Positions 24,938 through 34,131 of a stretch of 52,883 bases of DNA are shown one piece after another; position 1 is the first letter of the stretch, and the number at the start of each line of letters is the position of its first letter. Below the pieces are notes generated by a model that saw nothing but the letters and a program-made list of their open reading frames with translations, did not search any database and was not told where the DNA came from. The stretch is taken from NCBI RefSeq assembly GCF_014636235.1, contig NZ_BMDZ01000039.1, forward strand, positions 1 through 52,883. The letters run 5' to 3'. Both the position numbers and the translations under genes were made by a program. Origin of the DNA: Tistrella bauzanensis. Its GTDB lineage: Bacteria; Pseudomonadota; Alphaproteobacteria; Tistrellales; Tistrellaceae.

Positions 24938-26241
24938 CCGATGTCGGCACCGGTCTGGCCGGCATCGGCCTGTTGTTTGTCCTTCTGGCGCTGCGAGTGC
25001 CGATCGGCATGGCGCTGATCGGGGTGTCGTTCAGCGGCATCTGGTATCTGCTGGGCTGGAAGATCGCCTGGAGTTCGCTTGGCCTGATCCCTTATCAGTT
25101 CGCCGCCAACTGGGTGCTGAGCTCGGTGCCGGTGTTTCTGCTGATGGGCTTCATCTGCTATCACGCGCAACTGACTCAAGGGCTGTTCCGTGCCGCCCGG
25201 GTGTGGATGTCGGGTATTCCGGGCGGGCTTGCGATCGCCGCGGTGTTCGGCTCGGCCGGCTTCGCCGCAGTCACCGGATCGTCGGTCGCCTGCTCGGCGG
25301 CGATGGGCCGGATTGCCGTGCCCGAGATGATGCGCCATCGCTATGACGCCGAGCTGGCCACCGGCACGGTGGCCGCCGCCGGCACCATCGGCGCGCTGAT
25401 CCCGCCATCCATCCTGATGATCCTGTACGGCGTGATCGCGCAGGTACCGGTGACGGCGCTGTTTCTGGGCGGTATCGTCGCCGGCCTGTTGACGGCGCTG
25501 GGCTATATCATCGTCATCCTGATCCGGGTGAAGCTGAACCCGGCGCTGGCACCGCAGGTGCGCGAAGACGTTCCGATGTCGGAAAAGCTTGAGGCGCTGC
25601 GCGACACCTGGCCGGTTCTGGCGATCATGCTGGGCGTGTTCGGCGGCCTGTTCGGCGGGCTGTTCACACCCACCGAAGCGGGCGCCGTCGGTGCGTTTCT
25701 GTCGTGCGTGGTCGCCATCGTCAAGCGCACCTTCAGTTGGACCATGTTCCGCACCGCGGCGCTTGAAACGCTGATGACCACCAGCGCGCTGCTGATCATC
25801 GCCATCGGCGCCAGCCTGCTCAGCCGGTTCCTGGCGCTCAGCGGCACCGGCAGCTGGCTGTCGGAGATGGTCATCGAGATCGGCGCCAACCCGTTCCTGC
25901 TGCTGCTGGCGGTGTCGGTGATGTATCTGCTGCTCGGCATGTTCCTTGAGCCGATGGGCATGATGCTTCTGACCATGCCGATCGTGCTGCCAATCATCGA
26001 TGCCGCCGGTTTCAGCCTGATCTGGTTCGGCGTGGTGCTGACCAAGTTCCTGGAAATCGGCATGATCACGCCGCCGATCGGGATGAATGTCTTCGTCATC
26101 AAGGGGGTGGTCGGCAATCTCGTCACCACCAGTCAGATCTTCAGGGGCATCATGTGGTTCCTGGTCGCCGATCTGGTGCTGGTTCTGCTGCTGATCGCAT
26201 TTCCCGAAATCGTGCTGTTCCTGCCGGCGCTGATGCAATAG
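24934..26241 (+). CDS. dctM: TRAP transporter large permease (DctM family)
   Basis: The sodium-coupled permease of the TRAP system, 435 aa with about 12 membrane segments. Family marks are GFAAVTGSSVACSAAMGRIAVPEM, AAGTIGALIPPSILMILYGVIAQVPVTALFLGGIVAG, GLFTPTEAGAVGAF and, near the end, PIVLPIIDAAGFSLIWFGVVLTKFLEIGMITPPIGMNVFVIKGV. It overlaps dctQ by four bases (ATGA). Last gene of the GntR-flanked catabolic series; a perfect 18-bp hairpin follows. Confidence 0.94.
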   Translation: MTDVGTGLAGIGLLFVLLALRVPIGMALIGVSFSGIWYLLGWKIAWSSLGLIPYQFAANWVLSSVPVFLLMGFICYHAQLTQGLFRAARVWMSGIPGGLAIAAVFGSAGFAAVTGSSVACSAAMGRIAVPEMMRHRYDAELATGTVAAAGTIGALIPPSILMILYGVIAQVPVTALFLGGIVAGLLTALGYIIVILIRVKLNPALAPQVREDVPMSEKLEALRDTWPVLAIMLGVFGGLFGGLFTPTEAGAVGAFLSCVVAIVKRTFSWTMFRTAALETLMTTSALLIIAIGASLLSRFLALSGTGSWLSEMVIEIGANPFLLLLAVSVMYLLLGMFLEPMGMMLLTMPIVLPIIDAAGFSLIWFGVVLTKFLEIGMITPPIGMNVFVIKGVVGNLVTTSQIFRGIMWFLVADLVLVLLLIAFPEIVLFLPALMQ

Positions 26242-26297
26242 CGCCGCCGGCGACATCCGCGACCGCCGTCATCGGAACAGCGGCGGCATCCCTCCGT

Positions 26298-26340
26298 TGA
26301 GACAAGACCCGCCGGACCTGCGCCGGCGGGTCTTGTCTCA
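26298..26340 (+). terminator. Perfect 18-bp hairpin after dctM
   Basis: TGAGACAAGACCCGCCGG (26298-26315) pairs fully with 26323-26340 around a 7-base loop. No U-tract follows (TTGCGAGC), though the right arm is T-rich at its end. It is likely a terminator or a 3' end stabiliser for the TRAP genes. It sits 20 bases before the next coding start. Confidence 0.7.
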
Positions 26341-26360
26341 TTGCGAGCGGAGGTCCGCCC

Positions 26361-27094
26361 ATGGTTCCGGCCTGGCTTCACATCCTGTCGATCGCAGCCC
26401 TTGTGCTGGGCGCGGTTATCGCCATCGGCATTGCCGTCGACGAATTCCGGCATCCGCAACACATGGCGATCATGAATGTCGTCTGGCCGGTGACGGCGCT
26501 GTTCGGCACCGTGATCACGCTGTGGGGCTATCGCCGTTTCGGACGGCTGGCCACCCGGGCCAAGGTCATGGCGGCGAAGGACAAGGACGAAGATCCGCCC
26601 CATATGCGCGACACGCCGTTTGCAGTGAAAGTGGCCAAAGGGGCGGCTCATTGCGGCAGCGGCTGCACTCTGGGCGACATCGCCGCCGAATGGCTGGCGG
26701 TGGCGGCGCCGGCGGCGGCCATCTGGTTCGGCTGGCAGGGGCTGTTCGCCGAGAAGATGTTCGCGGTGTGGATCCTCGACTATATCTTCGCCTTCTTCCT
26801 GGGGGTGATGTTCCAGTATTTCACCATCAAGCCGATGCGGGATCTGTCGGTGGGTCAGGGGCTGATCCAGGCGGTGAAGGCCGATGCCTGTCGCTGACCG
26901 CCTGGCAGGTGGGCATGTATGGCTTCATGGCCGTGGCCCAGTTCCTGATCTTCCGCCAATGGATCGGCATGCGGCTGGAGGTGGCGACGCCCGAATTCTG
27001 GTTCATGATGCAGATCGCGATGCTGGTGGGCTTCCTGACCAGCTATCCGGCGAACTGGTGGCTGCTGAAGCGCGGCATCAAAGAGAGGATGTGA
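26361..27094 (+). pseudogene. DUF4396-type membrane protein, broken by one frameshift
   Basis: A multi-helix membrane protein of the DUF4396 kind. The first frame (26361-26897) reads MVPAWLHILSIAALVLGAVI, then the family's AHCGSGCTLGDIAAEW, then FAFFLGVMFQYFTIKPMRDL, and ends abruptly at TGA just after AVKADA. The second frame carries straight on: LSLTAWQVGMYGFMAVAQFLIF, then VGFLTSYPANWWLLKRGIKE. Adding one base near 26888 (GCCTG to GCCCTG) restores a protein of about 244 aa, a normal length. The function of the family is not established. ATG 26361 follows GCGGAGG. Convergent with the antiporter, 4 bases apart. The lesion may be a sequencing error in a C run. Confidence 0.78.
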
Positions 27095-27098
27095 CGCA

Positions 27099-28367
27099 TC
27101 AGCCATGGTGCTGACCGGCCGGCGGCCGCCCCGCCATCCGCCGCGCCACCCGGGCGACGGTCAGCCCCTGCACCACCACCGTGAACAGAACCACCGCATA
27201 GGTGGCGGCCAGGATCAGCGGTCGGGCCGGGCTGTCGGGCAGCGACAGCGCCAGCGCCACCGAGATGCCGCCGCGCACCCCGCCCCAGATCAGCACCGGC
27301 ACGGCACCGCGCGCAAAGGGCTGCCAGCGGTCCAGCACCGCAACCGGTGCCGCCACGGCCACCGCGCGCGCCGCCAGCACCAGGGGCACCGCGATCAGCG
27401 CGATCCAGCCGAAATCCGGATCGAAGTTCAACACCAGAACCTCAAGCCCGATGAACAGGAACAGCACCGCGTTCAGGATCTCGTCGATCAGCGTCCAGAA
27501 GCCGAAGACATAGCGTTTGGTGGTGTCGCTCATCGCGTGCGCAGCACCGTGATTGCCGATCAGCAGTCCCGCCACCACCACCGAGATCGGGCCGCTCATC
27601 CCCAGCCGGTCGGCCACCGCATAGGTGCCGGTCACCAGTGCAAGCGAGATCATCACCTCGATCGGGTAATCGTCGATCGTCTGCATGGCGACGAAGGCGA
27701 CATAGCCGGTCGCCACCCCCAGCAGCGCACCGCCCCCCGCTTCCACCACCAGCAGGTCCAGCCCCTCGATCAGCCCCATGTCGCCACCACCCGCCGCGAG
27801 CTGCACCGCGATCGTGAACAGCACCACGCCGACGCCGTCATTGAACAGCGCCTCGCCCGACATGTCGGTTTCCAGCGATTGCGGCACGTCGACCATCTTC
27901 AGGGTGGTCAGCACCGCGACCGGATCGGTGGGGGCGATCAGCGCGCCGAACACCAGACACCAGCTGAAGGCAAGCGGCAGCGACAAAACCTGCCCGGCCC
28001 CCCACAGCCCGGTCGCCACGATCGCCATCGAGATCAGCACGCCCACCGTCGCCAGAACCCCGATCGCCGGCGCACGCCAGCGCAACCGGTCCAGATCGAC
28101 ATGCAGTGCGCCGGCAAACAGCAGGAAGGCGAGCATGCCGTGCATCACCGCTTCATAGAAATCGATCTGGCCGATCATGGCGGAGACCGACCGGTAGATG
28201 GTCGTGGCCGGAAACAGAAGCTCGATCGCGATCAGGATCAACGAGGCGCCGAGCCCCATCAGCAACAGGCCGATATTCTCCGGCAGGCCGATCAGGCGGT
28301 GGTTGATCCAGGCGAAGCCGGCCGTGATCGTCAACAGGCTCGCCATCAGTTCGAACAGCGACAGCAC
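27099..28367 (-). CDS. CPA1 family Na+/H+ (cation/proton) antiporter
   Basis: An inner-membrane cation/proton exchanger of about 422 aa with 12-13 hydrophobic segments. Family marks are FAGALHVDLDRLR, FGALIAPTDPVAVLTTLK, GEALFNDGVGVVLF (the Asn-Asp ion-binding pair), FLFIGLEVLVL and WGGVRGGISVALALSLP. These match the NhaP/NHE-like group. The start is a GTG at 28367 (VLSLFELMASL) with GGAAGGAG about 9 bases before it; the ATG at 28346 is an alternative. It exchanges cytoplasmic Na+ or K+ for H+ and could help with pH or salt. It is divergent from the respiratory operon at 28586, with a 218-base gap holding promoters for both. Confidence 0.92.
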   Translation of the reverse strand: MLSLFELMASLLTITAGFAWINHRLIGLPENIGLLLMGLGASLILIAIELLFPATTIYRSVSAMIGQIDFYEAVMHGMLAFLLFAGALHVDLDRLRWRAPAIGVLATVGVLISMAIVATGLWGAGQVLSLPLAFSWCLVFGALIAPTDPVAVLTTLKMVDVPQSLETDMSGEALFNDGVGVVLFTIAVQLAAGGGDMGLIEGLDLLVVEAGGGALLGVATGYVAFVAMQTIDDYPIEVMISLALVTGTYAVADRLGMSGPISVVVAGLLIGNHGAAHAMSDTTKRYVFGFWTLIDEILNAVLFLFIGLEVLVLNFDPDFGWIALIAVPLVLAARAVAVAAPVAVLDRWQPFARGAVPVLIWGGVRGGISVALALSLPDSPARPLILAATYAVVLFTVVVQGLTVARVARRMAGRPPAGQHHG

Positions 28368-28585
28368 GGGCTGGGGCTCCTTCCGGTGATGGATCTTGAT
28401 GGCGCGTGTGCAAGCGACGGACAGTGCCGGATATAAGGCCCTGCCCCCCGCTCGCGTTCCCTCAGCCACGGCTGCACAGGTTGATGCGCCATCGGTTGGC
28501 CATCCGGTCGGAACTTTCTGCGGCGGCACCCATTGATGATGCACGGAGCGCGGCCAGGAACCGGGCGGAAAGGGGGGCGAGATCC

Positions 28586-29254
28586 GTGCCACAGATCTTC
28601 ACCGCAACGGCCGATACGCGCTTGCGCGCGGCGCTGCTGGTGCTGCTGCTTGCCTGTCTGGGCGCGGGGCTTCTTGTCGGGGGTTATATGGAATCGAGCT
28701 ATGCCACCCTGGTCGGCTGGGTGCGCGACCAGCCGGTGCCGTTCAGCCATGAACATCATGTGGGCGGGCTGGGCATCGATTGCCGGTATTGCCACACCAG
28801 CGTCGAGACCAGCGCGGAAGCGGGCCTGCCGCCGACCCATGTCTGCATGACCTGCCATTCGCAGCTATGGACCGGTGCGCCGATGCTGGCGCCGGTGCGG
28901 GAAAGCCTGGCCCGCGACACGCCGCTTGCCTGGCAACGGGTCTCGCGGGTGCCTGATTACGTATATTTCAATCATTCCATCCATCTCGATCGCGGCGTGC
29001 CCTGCGTCACCTGTCATGGCCGGGTCGATCAGATGGCGCTGATGAAGCGCGCGCAGGCCCTGCAGATGGAATGGTGTCTGGATTGCCACCGCAATCCGGC
29101 ACCACGGTTGCGGCCGCCGGCCCAGGTCACGCGCATGGACTGGTCGGACTGGGACCAGCATCCGGAACGCCATGCCCTCTATGGCCAGATGATGGTCAGG
29201 CTCTATGGCATTCAGCCATCGAAGCTCGACGACTGCGGTATCTGTCACAGGTGA
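28586..29254 (+). CDS. actA: Alternative complex III pentaheme cytochrome c subunit ActA
   Basis: A membrane-anchored multiheme cytochrome of 222 aa. One N-terminal hydrophobic helix (LRAALLVLLLACLGAGLLVGGY) is followed by five CxxCH heme sites at Cys66, Cys87, Cys140, Cys164 and Cys217 (CRYCH, CMTCH, CVTCH, CLDCH, CGICH). The pattern VPFSHEHHVGGLGIDCRYCHTSVETSAEAGLPPTHVCMTCH is typical of ActA. It passes electrons from the ActB/C core to ActE or the oxidase, on the periplasmic side. GTG 28586 is chosen for a purine-rich GGGGGGCGAG upstream and because it places the helix at the N-terminus. First gene of an operon of 12 genes, nearly all coupled by overlapping stops and starts. Confidence 0.93.
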   Translation: MPQIFTATADTRLRAALLVLLLACLGAGLLVGGYMESSYATLVGWVRDQPVPFSHEHHVGGLGIDCRYCHTSVETSAEAGLPPTHVCMTCHSQLWTGAPMLAPVRESLARDTPLAWQRVSRVPDYVYFNHSIHLDRGVPCVTCHGRVDQMALMKRAQALQMEWCLDCHRNPAPRLRPPAQVTRMDWSDWDQHPERHALYGQMMVRLYGIQPSKLDDCGICHR

Positions 29255-29258
29255 GATC

Positions 29259-32200
29259 ATGCGAGACCACAGGTCAGACGATGTCACGACCATCCGCGCA
29301 AGGCTCGCCGGCAGAACCGGCCGCGACTTCTGGCGCGGTCTGGATGATCTGACCGAAACGCCGGCACTGCGCCGGGTGGTCGATACAGAATTGCTGTCAC
29401 GCCTGCCGGCCGCCAGCGACATCGACCGTCGGTCGATGCTGAAGCTGATGGGCGCATCGCTGGCACTGGCGGGCCTGACCGGTTGCAAGACCGAGGCGGA
29501 CGAGACCGCCATGCCCTATGTGACGGCACCGGAATTCACCACGCCCGGCGTGCCACGCTATTACGCCACCGGAATCGGCTTTGCCGGCTATCTTCAGCCG
29601 GTGGTTGGCAAAACCCATGTCGGTCGGCCGGTGAAGCTGGAAGGCAATGACCGGCATCCCGCGACCGGCGGCGCCACCGACCCGTTCATGCAGGCGGCAT
29701 TGCTGGGGCTGTATGATCCCGACCGGTCGACGGTACCCCGCGAACTGGGCGGCCCGACCACCTGGCAGGCCGTCGAGAGTGCCGCCGCCGCGCGCGCCGC
29801 CGCTCTGGACGCCAGCGGTGGTGCCGGCTTCCGCCTGCTGACCGGCGCCGTCTCGTCACCGACGCTGCACCGCCAGATCGTCGCCATGATGCGCCGCTGG
29901 CCGCAGGCGCGCTGGCATGTGCTGGAACCGGCCGCCGAGGACAGCCGTCTTGCCGCCTCGCAATGGGCCTTCGGACAGCCGCTCGACCGCGATCTGCGCC
30001 TGGATCTGGCCGAAATGGTGGTGGATCTGGACGACGACATCCTGGGGCCCGGTCCGTGCCAGGCCATGCATGGCCGGCGCTGGTCGACACGCCGGCTGGC
30101 CCGGCAGGCAGGGCGTGGCGATGCGGCCCTGCATGTGGCCGAAGCGAGCCCCACCCTGACGGGCCTGATGGCCGATGAGCGGCTGATCGCCGAAAGCGCC
30201 CGGATCGGTGCGCTCACCACAGCCCTTGCCGTCAGCCTCGGGCTTCCGGGTGCGGAGGCCCCGGCCCTCACCGCCGTGGAACGCCGCTGGGTGGCGGGGG
30301 CCGTCGCCGGTATCCGCAGCCATGACGGCCGTGCCGTGGTTTGTGTCGGCGACCGCCAGCCGGTCGCCATCCAGGCGCTGGGCCTGCTGATCAACCGGCA
30401 TATCGGGGCGATCGGCACCACGCTGCACCTGATCCGTCCGGTGATCGCCCCGCCGCCCGACGGCGCCGGATCGTTCGCGACGCTGACCCGCGACATGGCG
30501 GCGGGCCGGGTTGGCACGCTGGCGATCATCGGCGCCAATCCGGCCTATACGGCACCCGCCGATCTTGGGTTCATCGCCGCGATGGATACCGTGCCGGTGC
30601 GGATCCATGCCGGCCTGCATGTCGATGAAACCGCGGCCCTCTGCCATTGGCACCTGCCGCTGGAACACGATCTGGAAACCTGGAGCGACGGCCGGGCGGT
30701 CGATGGAACAGCCGGCATCGTGCAGCCGCTGGTGCGGCCTTTCCATGATGTCCGGTCGGTTCACGTCGTCGTCGAGGCATTGCAGGGCGGGTCGACCGGC
30801 GCCGCCGGCGGCGGCCGCACCATCGTGCAGGATACATGGCGGGCGGCCTGGGGCCCTGATTTCGACCAGCGCTGGCGGGATGCGCTGCTGCAAGGCTTCA
30901 TCACCGACAGCGCCGCGCCGCCGGTCATACCGGGCCGCGCCACCGCCGCCGCCCGGCTGGGCCTTGGCGACATGCCGGCCCCCGGCGATGCCCACGGCGA
31001 GGCCAATGGTGGGCTGCATCTGGAACTGCGCCCCGATCCCACCATCTGGGACGGCCGTTATGCCGGGAACGCCTGGCTTCAGGAAACCCCCAAGCCGCAC
31101 ACCAAGCTGACCTGGGGCAATGTGCTGATGATCAGCCCGGCGCTGGCGGCCGAACGCGGCATCGCGACCGGCGACGGGCTGCGCGTGGAGACCGAGAACG
31201 GCGCCGCCGTGTCGGGTCCGGCCTGGGTTCTGCCGGGCCAGGCGGCGCGCACGGTAACGGCCACGCTCGGCTATGGCCGCAGCGCGCCGGGCCGAATCGC
31301 CGACGGCCTTGGCTATAATGCCTTCCGGCTTCGGCGACATGACCGGCCATGGCATGTCGGCCGGGCGGAGGTGACGGTCGAGGATGTCCGGCACCGGCTG
31401 GCGACCACCCAGCGCCATCAGGCGATGGACGGTCATGATTTCGTCCGCACGGTGCCCGCCCCCGACGCGCCGCCGCCGAAGCCCGAGGCCGTGCCCGAGG
31501 CCGTGCCGCCCAGCCTGTATCCGCAGCCGGCGGGTGGCAGCCCGTCCTGGGGCATGTCGATCGACCTGGATCTGTGCATCGGCTGCAATGCCTGCGTGGT
31601 CGCCTGCGTGGCGGAGAACAACGTGCCGGTGGTGGGCCGGGATCTGGTCGCGGAGGGCCGCGAGATGCACTGGCTGCGCGTCGACCATTATCACGAGGGC
31701 GCGCCGGAAGACCCGCGCATGTATGTTCAGCCGGTGCCGTGCATGCATTGCGAACAGGCGCCGTGCGAGATGGGCTGCCCTGTGAACGCCACGGTCCACA
31801 GCAGCGACGGGCTGAACCTGCAGGTCTACAACCGCTGCATCGGCACCCGGACCTGTTCGTCCTTCTGCCCCTATAAGGTCCGCCGGTTCAACTGGTTCGA
31901 CTATACCGGCGACGACCCGGAACCGGTGCGGGCGATGCGCAATCCCGACGTGACGGTGCGCGACCGCGGGGTCATGGAGAAGTGCACCTATTGCATCCAG
32001 CGAATCAGCGCCGCGCGGATCGAGGCCAAAAAGGACGGGCGCCCGATCCGCGACGGCGAGGTCGTTCCCGCCTGTCAGCAGGCCTGCCCAACCCAGGCGA
32101 TCGTGTTCGGCGACGTCACCGACCCCGATACCGCGGTCAGCCGCCGCAAGGCCGGCCCGCGCGATTACAGCCTTCTGGAAGAGGCAGGCACCCGGCCGCG

Positions 32201-32261
32201 CACCACCTATCTGGCCCGGATCGAGCCGCCGCATGCCCATGCGGAGGACGACCGGTCATGA
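29259..32261 (+). CDS. actB: Alternative complex III Mo-enzyme-like/iron-sulfur subunit ActB
   Basis: A fused 1000-aa periplasmic subunit. The N-terminus has a Tat-type motif (DRRSMLKLMGASLALAGLTGC), with a possible lipobox Cys. Residues about 100-740 resemble molybdopterin oxidoreductases but, as known for ActB, probably hold no molybdenum. The C-terminal part is a four-cluster ferredoxin domain: CIGCNACVVAC, CMHCEQAPCEMGC, CIGTRTCSSFCPYKVRRFNWF and CTYCIQRI...CQQACPTQAI. It wires electrons from quinol oxidised at ActC/ActF toward the hemes. The ATG at 29259 starts 4 bases after the actA stop. The stop overlaps actC (ATGA). Length and domain order match ActB of Rhodothermus- and Flavobacterium-type complexes. 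Confidence 0.94.
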   Translation: MRDHRSDDVTTIRARLAGRTGRDFWRGLDDLTETPALRRVVDTELLSRLPAASDIDRRSMLKLMGASLALAGLTGCKTEADETAMPYVTAPEFTTPGVPRYYATGIGFAGYLQPVVGKTHVGRPVKLEGNDRHPATGGATDPFMQAALLGLYDPDRSTVPRELGGPTTWQAVESAAAARAAALDASGGAGFRLLTGAVSSPTLHRQIVAMMRRWPQARWHVLEPAAEDSRLAASQWAFGQPLDRDLRLDLAEMVVDLDDDILGPGPCQAMHGRRWSTRRLARQAGRGDAALHVAEASPTLTGLMADERLIAESARIGALTTALAVSLGLPGAEAPALTAVERRWVAGAVAGIRSHDGRAVVCVGDRQPVAIQALGLLINRHIGAIGTTLHLIRPVIAPPPDGAGSFATLTRDMAAGRVGTLAIIGANPAYTAPADLGFIAAMDTVPVRIHAGLHVDETAALCHWHLPLEHDLETWSDGRAVDGTAGIVQPLVRPFHDVRSVHVVVEALQGGSTGAAGGGRTIVQDTWRAAWGPDFDQRWRDALLQGFITDSAAPPVIPGRATAAARLGLGDMPAPGDAHGEANGGLHLELRPDPTIWDGRYAGNAWLQETPKPHTKLTWGNVLMISPALAAERGIATGDGLRVETENGAAVSGPAWVLPGQAARTVTATLGYGRSAPGRIADGLGYNAFRLRRHDRPWHVGRAEVTVEDVRHRLATTQRHQAMDGHDFVRTVPAPDAPPPKPEAVPEAVPPSLYPQPAGGSPSWGMSIDLDLCIGCNACVVACVAENNVPVVGRDLVAEGREMHWLRVDHYHEGAPEDPRMYVQPVPCMHCEQAPCEMGCPVNATVHSSDGLNLQVYNRCIGTRTCSSFCPYKVRRFNWFDYTGDDPEPVRAMRNPDVTVRDRGVMEKCTYCIQRISAARIEAKKDGRPIRDGEVVPACQQACPTQAIVFGDVTDPDTAVSRRKAGPRDYSLLEEAGTRPRTTYLARIEPPHAHAEDDRS

Positions 32262-33571
32262 CCGACCGCTATGCCGGCATCACCGAGGAAATCACTCGCA
32301 TACCGGTGGCCTATCCGAAGCCCGGCGCCTGGTGGATCTGCTTCGGCGTGGCCCTGTGCCTGCTGGCGCTGTTCCTGGTCTCGGCCGGCATGCTGTTCTG
32401 GAAGGGCGTCGGGATCTGGGGCAACAACATCCCGGTCAATTGGGGCCTCGCGATCTCGAATTATGTCTGGTTCCTGGGCATCGGCCACGCCGGCACGCTG
32501 ATTTCCGCATTGCTGCTGCTGGGTCAGCACTGGCGCAACGCGCTGAACCGCTTCGCCGAGGCGATGACCCTGTTCGCGGTGATCTGCGCCGGCCTGTACC
32601 CGATCCTGCATCTGGGCCGGCCGTGGCGGTTCTACTGGATGGCGCCCTATCCCAATGTGATGAACATCTGGCCGCAGTTCAAAAGCCCGCTGGCCTGGGA
32701 TTTCTTCGCGGTGCTGACCTATCTGACCGTGTCGGTGCTGTTCTGGTATATCGGCATCGTGCCCGATCTGGCCTCGACCCGTGATCGCGCCCGCAAGCGG
32801 TTGCCGCAGGTGCTCTATGGCCTGTTCGCGCTGGGCTGGCGCGGCTCGGCGCGGCACTGGGCGCGCTGGCGCCAGAGCTATCGCCTGACCGCGGCCATCG
32901 CCGTGCCACTGGTGGTGTCGGTGCATTCGGAAATCTCGCTGCTGTTTGCGGCTGGCCCGATCCCCGGCTGGAACTCCACCGTGTTTCCGCCTTATTTCGT
33001 GCTCGGCGCCGCCTTTTCGGGTTTCGCTGTGGTGGCGATGATCGCCGTGGTGCTGCGCCATGCGCTGGGCCTGGGCGATCTGGTGACGCCACGCCATCTG
33101 GACCTGCTGGGCAAGTTCACCCTGGCGACCGGCATGATGACTGCCTATGGCTATTGGGCCGAGGCGTTCGACGTGCTGTATGCGGGCGAGGATCGCGAAC
33201 TCGCCACCCTGGCCGACCGCGCAGGCGGCAGCTATGCCTGGAGCTATTGGGGCGCGATCATCGCCAATTTCGTGCCGCTGCAATTGCTGTGGGTCCGCCG
33301 CGTGCGGCGCCACCCGGTAGCACTGTTCCTGATCGCGCTGTCGGTGACCATCGGCATGTGGTTCGAACGCTATATGCTGCTGGTGACCGCGCTGTATCGC
33401 GATTACCTGGTCTCGTCCTGGGGTGAGTATCACGCCAGCCTCTGGGAGTGGGGTCTGTTCGCCGGCATGCTCGGCGTGTTCCTGGTGCCGTTTCTGCTGT
33501 TCGTGCGCTTCCTGCCGGTGATCTCGTCCTTCGAGGTCAAGGAAGCCCTGTTCGAAGAGAGGGGCGGTTGA
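32258..33571 (+). CDS. actC: Alternative complex III NrfD-like membrane subunit ActC
   Basis: An NrfD/PsrC-type integral membrane protein of 437 aa, about ten helices, which carries a quinol-binding site. Marks: WGLAISNYVWFLGIGHAGTLISALLLL (with the conserved HAG), FAVICAGLYPILHLGRPWRFYWMAPYPN, VSVHSEISLLFAAGPIPGWNSTVFPPYF and SVTIGMWFERYMLLV. It overlaps both neighbours by one to four bases. Expected role: quinol oxidation, passing electrons to ActB. Confidence 0.95.
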   Translation: MTDRYAGITEEITRIPVAYPKPGAWWICFGVALCLLALFLVSAGMLFWKGVGIWGNNIPVNWGLAISNYVWFLGIGHAGTLISALLLLGQHWRNALNRFAEAMTLFAVICAGLYPILHLGRPWRFYWMAPYPNVMNIWPQFKSPLAWDFFAVLTYLTVSVLFWYIGIVPDLASTRDRARKRLPQVLYGLFALGWRGSARHWARWRQSYRLTAAIAVPLVVSVHSEISLLFAAGPIPGWNSTVFPPYFVLGAAFSGFAVVAMIAVVLRHALGLGDLVTPRHLDLLGKFTLATGMMTAYGYWAEAFDVLYAGEDRELATLADRAGGSYAWSYWGAIIANFVPLQLLWVRRVRRHPVALFLIALSVTIGMWFERYMLLVTALYRDYLVSSWGEYHASLWEWGLFAGMLGVFLVPFLLFVRFLPVISSFEVKEALFEERGG

Positions 33572-34131
33572 TGCGCGAACCCACCCCGCATACCGAAGCC
33601 TTCGGCATCGTTGCCGAATTCGACCGCGCCGAGGCACTGGTAAACGCGGTGCACAAGAGCCGCGACGCCGGCTTCAGGCGTATCGATGCCTATACGCCGT
33701 TCCCGATCGCCGAACTCACCGACGCGCTGGATTTCACCGAGAACCGCGTGCCCTGGCTGACGCTCGCCGGCGGCCTGTTCGGCGCGGCGCTGGGCTATGG
33801 CATGCAGGTCTGGACCAATCTCGACTACCCGATCGATATCGGCGGCCGACCGCTGTTGGCGCCGCCGGCCTTCATGCTGATCACCTTCGAATTGACGGTT
33901 CTGTTCGCGGTTCTGTTCTCGATCGGCGGCATGCTGATCCTCAACCATCTGCCGCGCCTGCATCATCCGATCTTCAGCGTCGACCATTTCCACCTGGCCA
34001 GTTCCGATAAATTTTTCCTGGTGATCTTCGGCGATGACGACCAGTTCCACCCCGACCGCACCCGCGCCTTCCTCGACGGATTGCAGCCGGTGGCGATTTC
34101 CCTGGTCGAGCACACGGAGGAGCCGGAATGA
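33571..34131 (+). CDS. actD: Alternative complex III subunit ActD (DUF3341)
   Basis: A 186-aa protein with two central helices (LTLAGGLFGAALGYGMQVW and FMLITFELTVLFAVLFSIGGMLI), the DUF3341 layout of ActD. The N-terminal soluble part (FGIVAEFDRAEALVNAVHKSRDAGFRRIDAYTPFPIAEL) and PRLHHPIFSVDHF are well kept. It has no cofactor motif and is a structural subunit. Start and previous stop share bases (TGATG), and the stop overlaps actE (ATGA). Confidence 0.93.
   Translation: MREPTPHTEAFGIVAEFDRAEALVNAVHKSRDAGFRRIDAYTPFPIAELTDALDFTENRVPWLTLAGGLFGAALGYGMQVWTNLDYPIDIGGRPLLAPPAFMLITFELTVLFAVLFSIGGMLILNHLPRLHHPIFSVDHFHLASSDKFFLVIFGDDDQFHPDRTRAFLDGLQPVAISLVEHTEEPE

Noticed and set aside
24835-26256. 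473-codon open frame on the minus strand
   Set aside because: Antisense of dctM; low-complexity His/Gln/Asp composition.
27105-28436. 443-codon open frame on the plus strand
   Set aside because: Antisense of the CPA1 antiporter; Arg/His/Gln-rich with no helices, while the minus strand gives a clear transporter.
32207-33637. 476-codon open frame on the minus strand
   Set aside because: Antisense of actC; same artefact composition.
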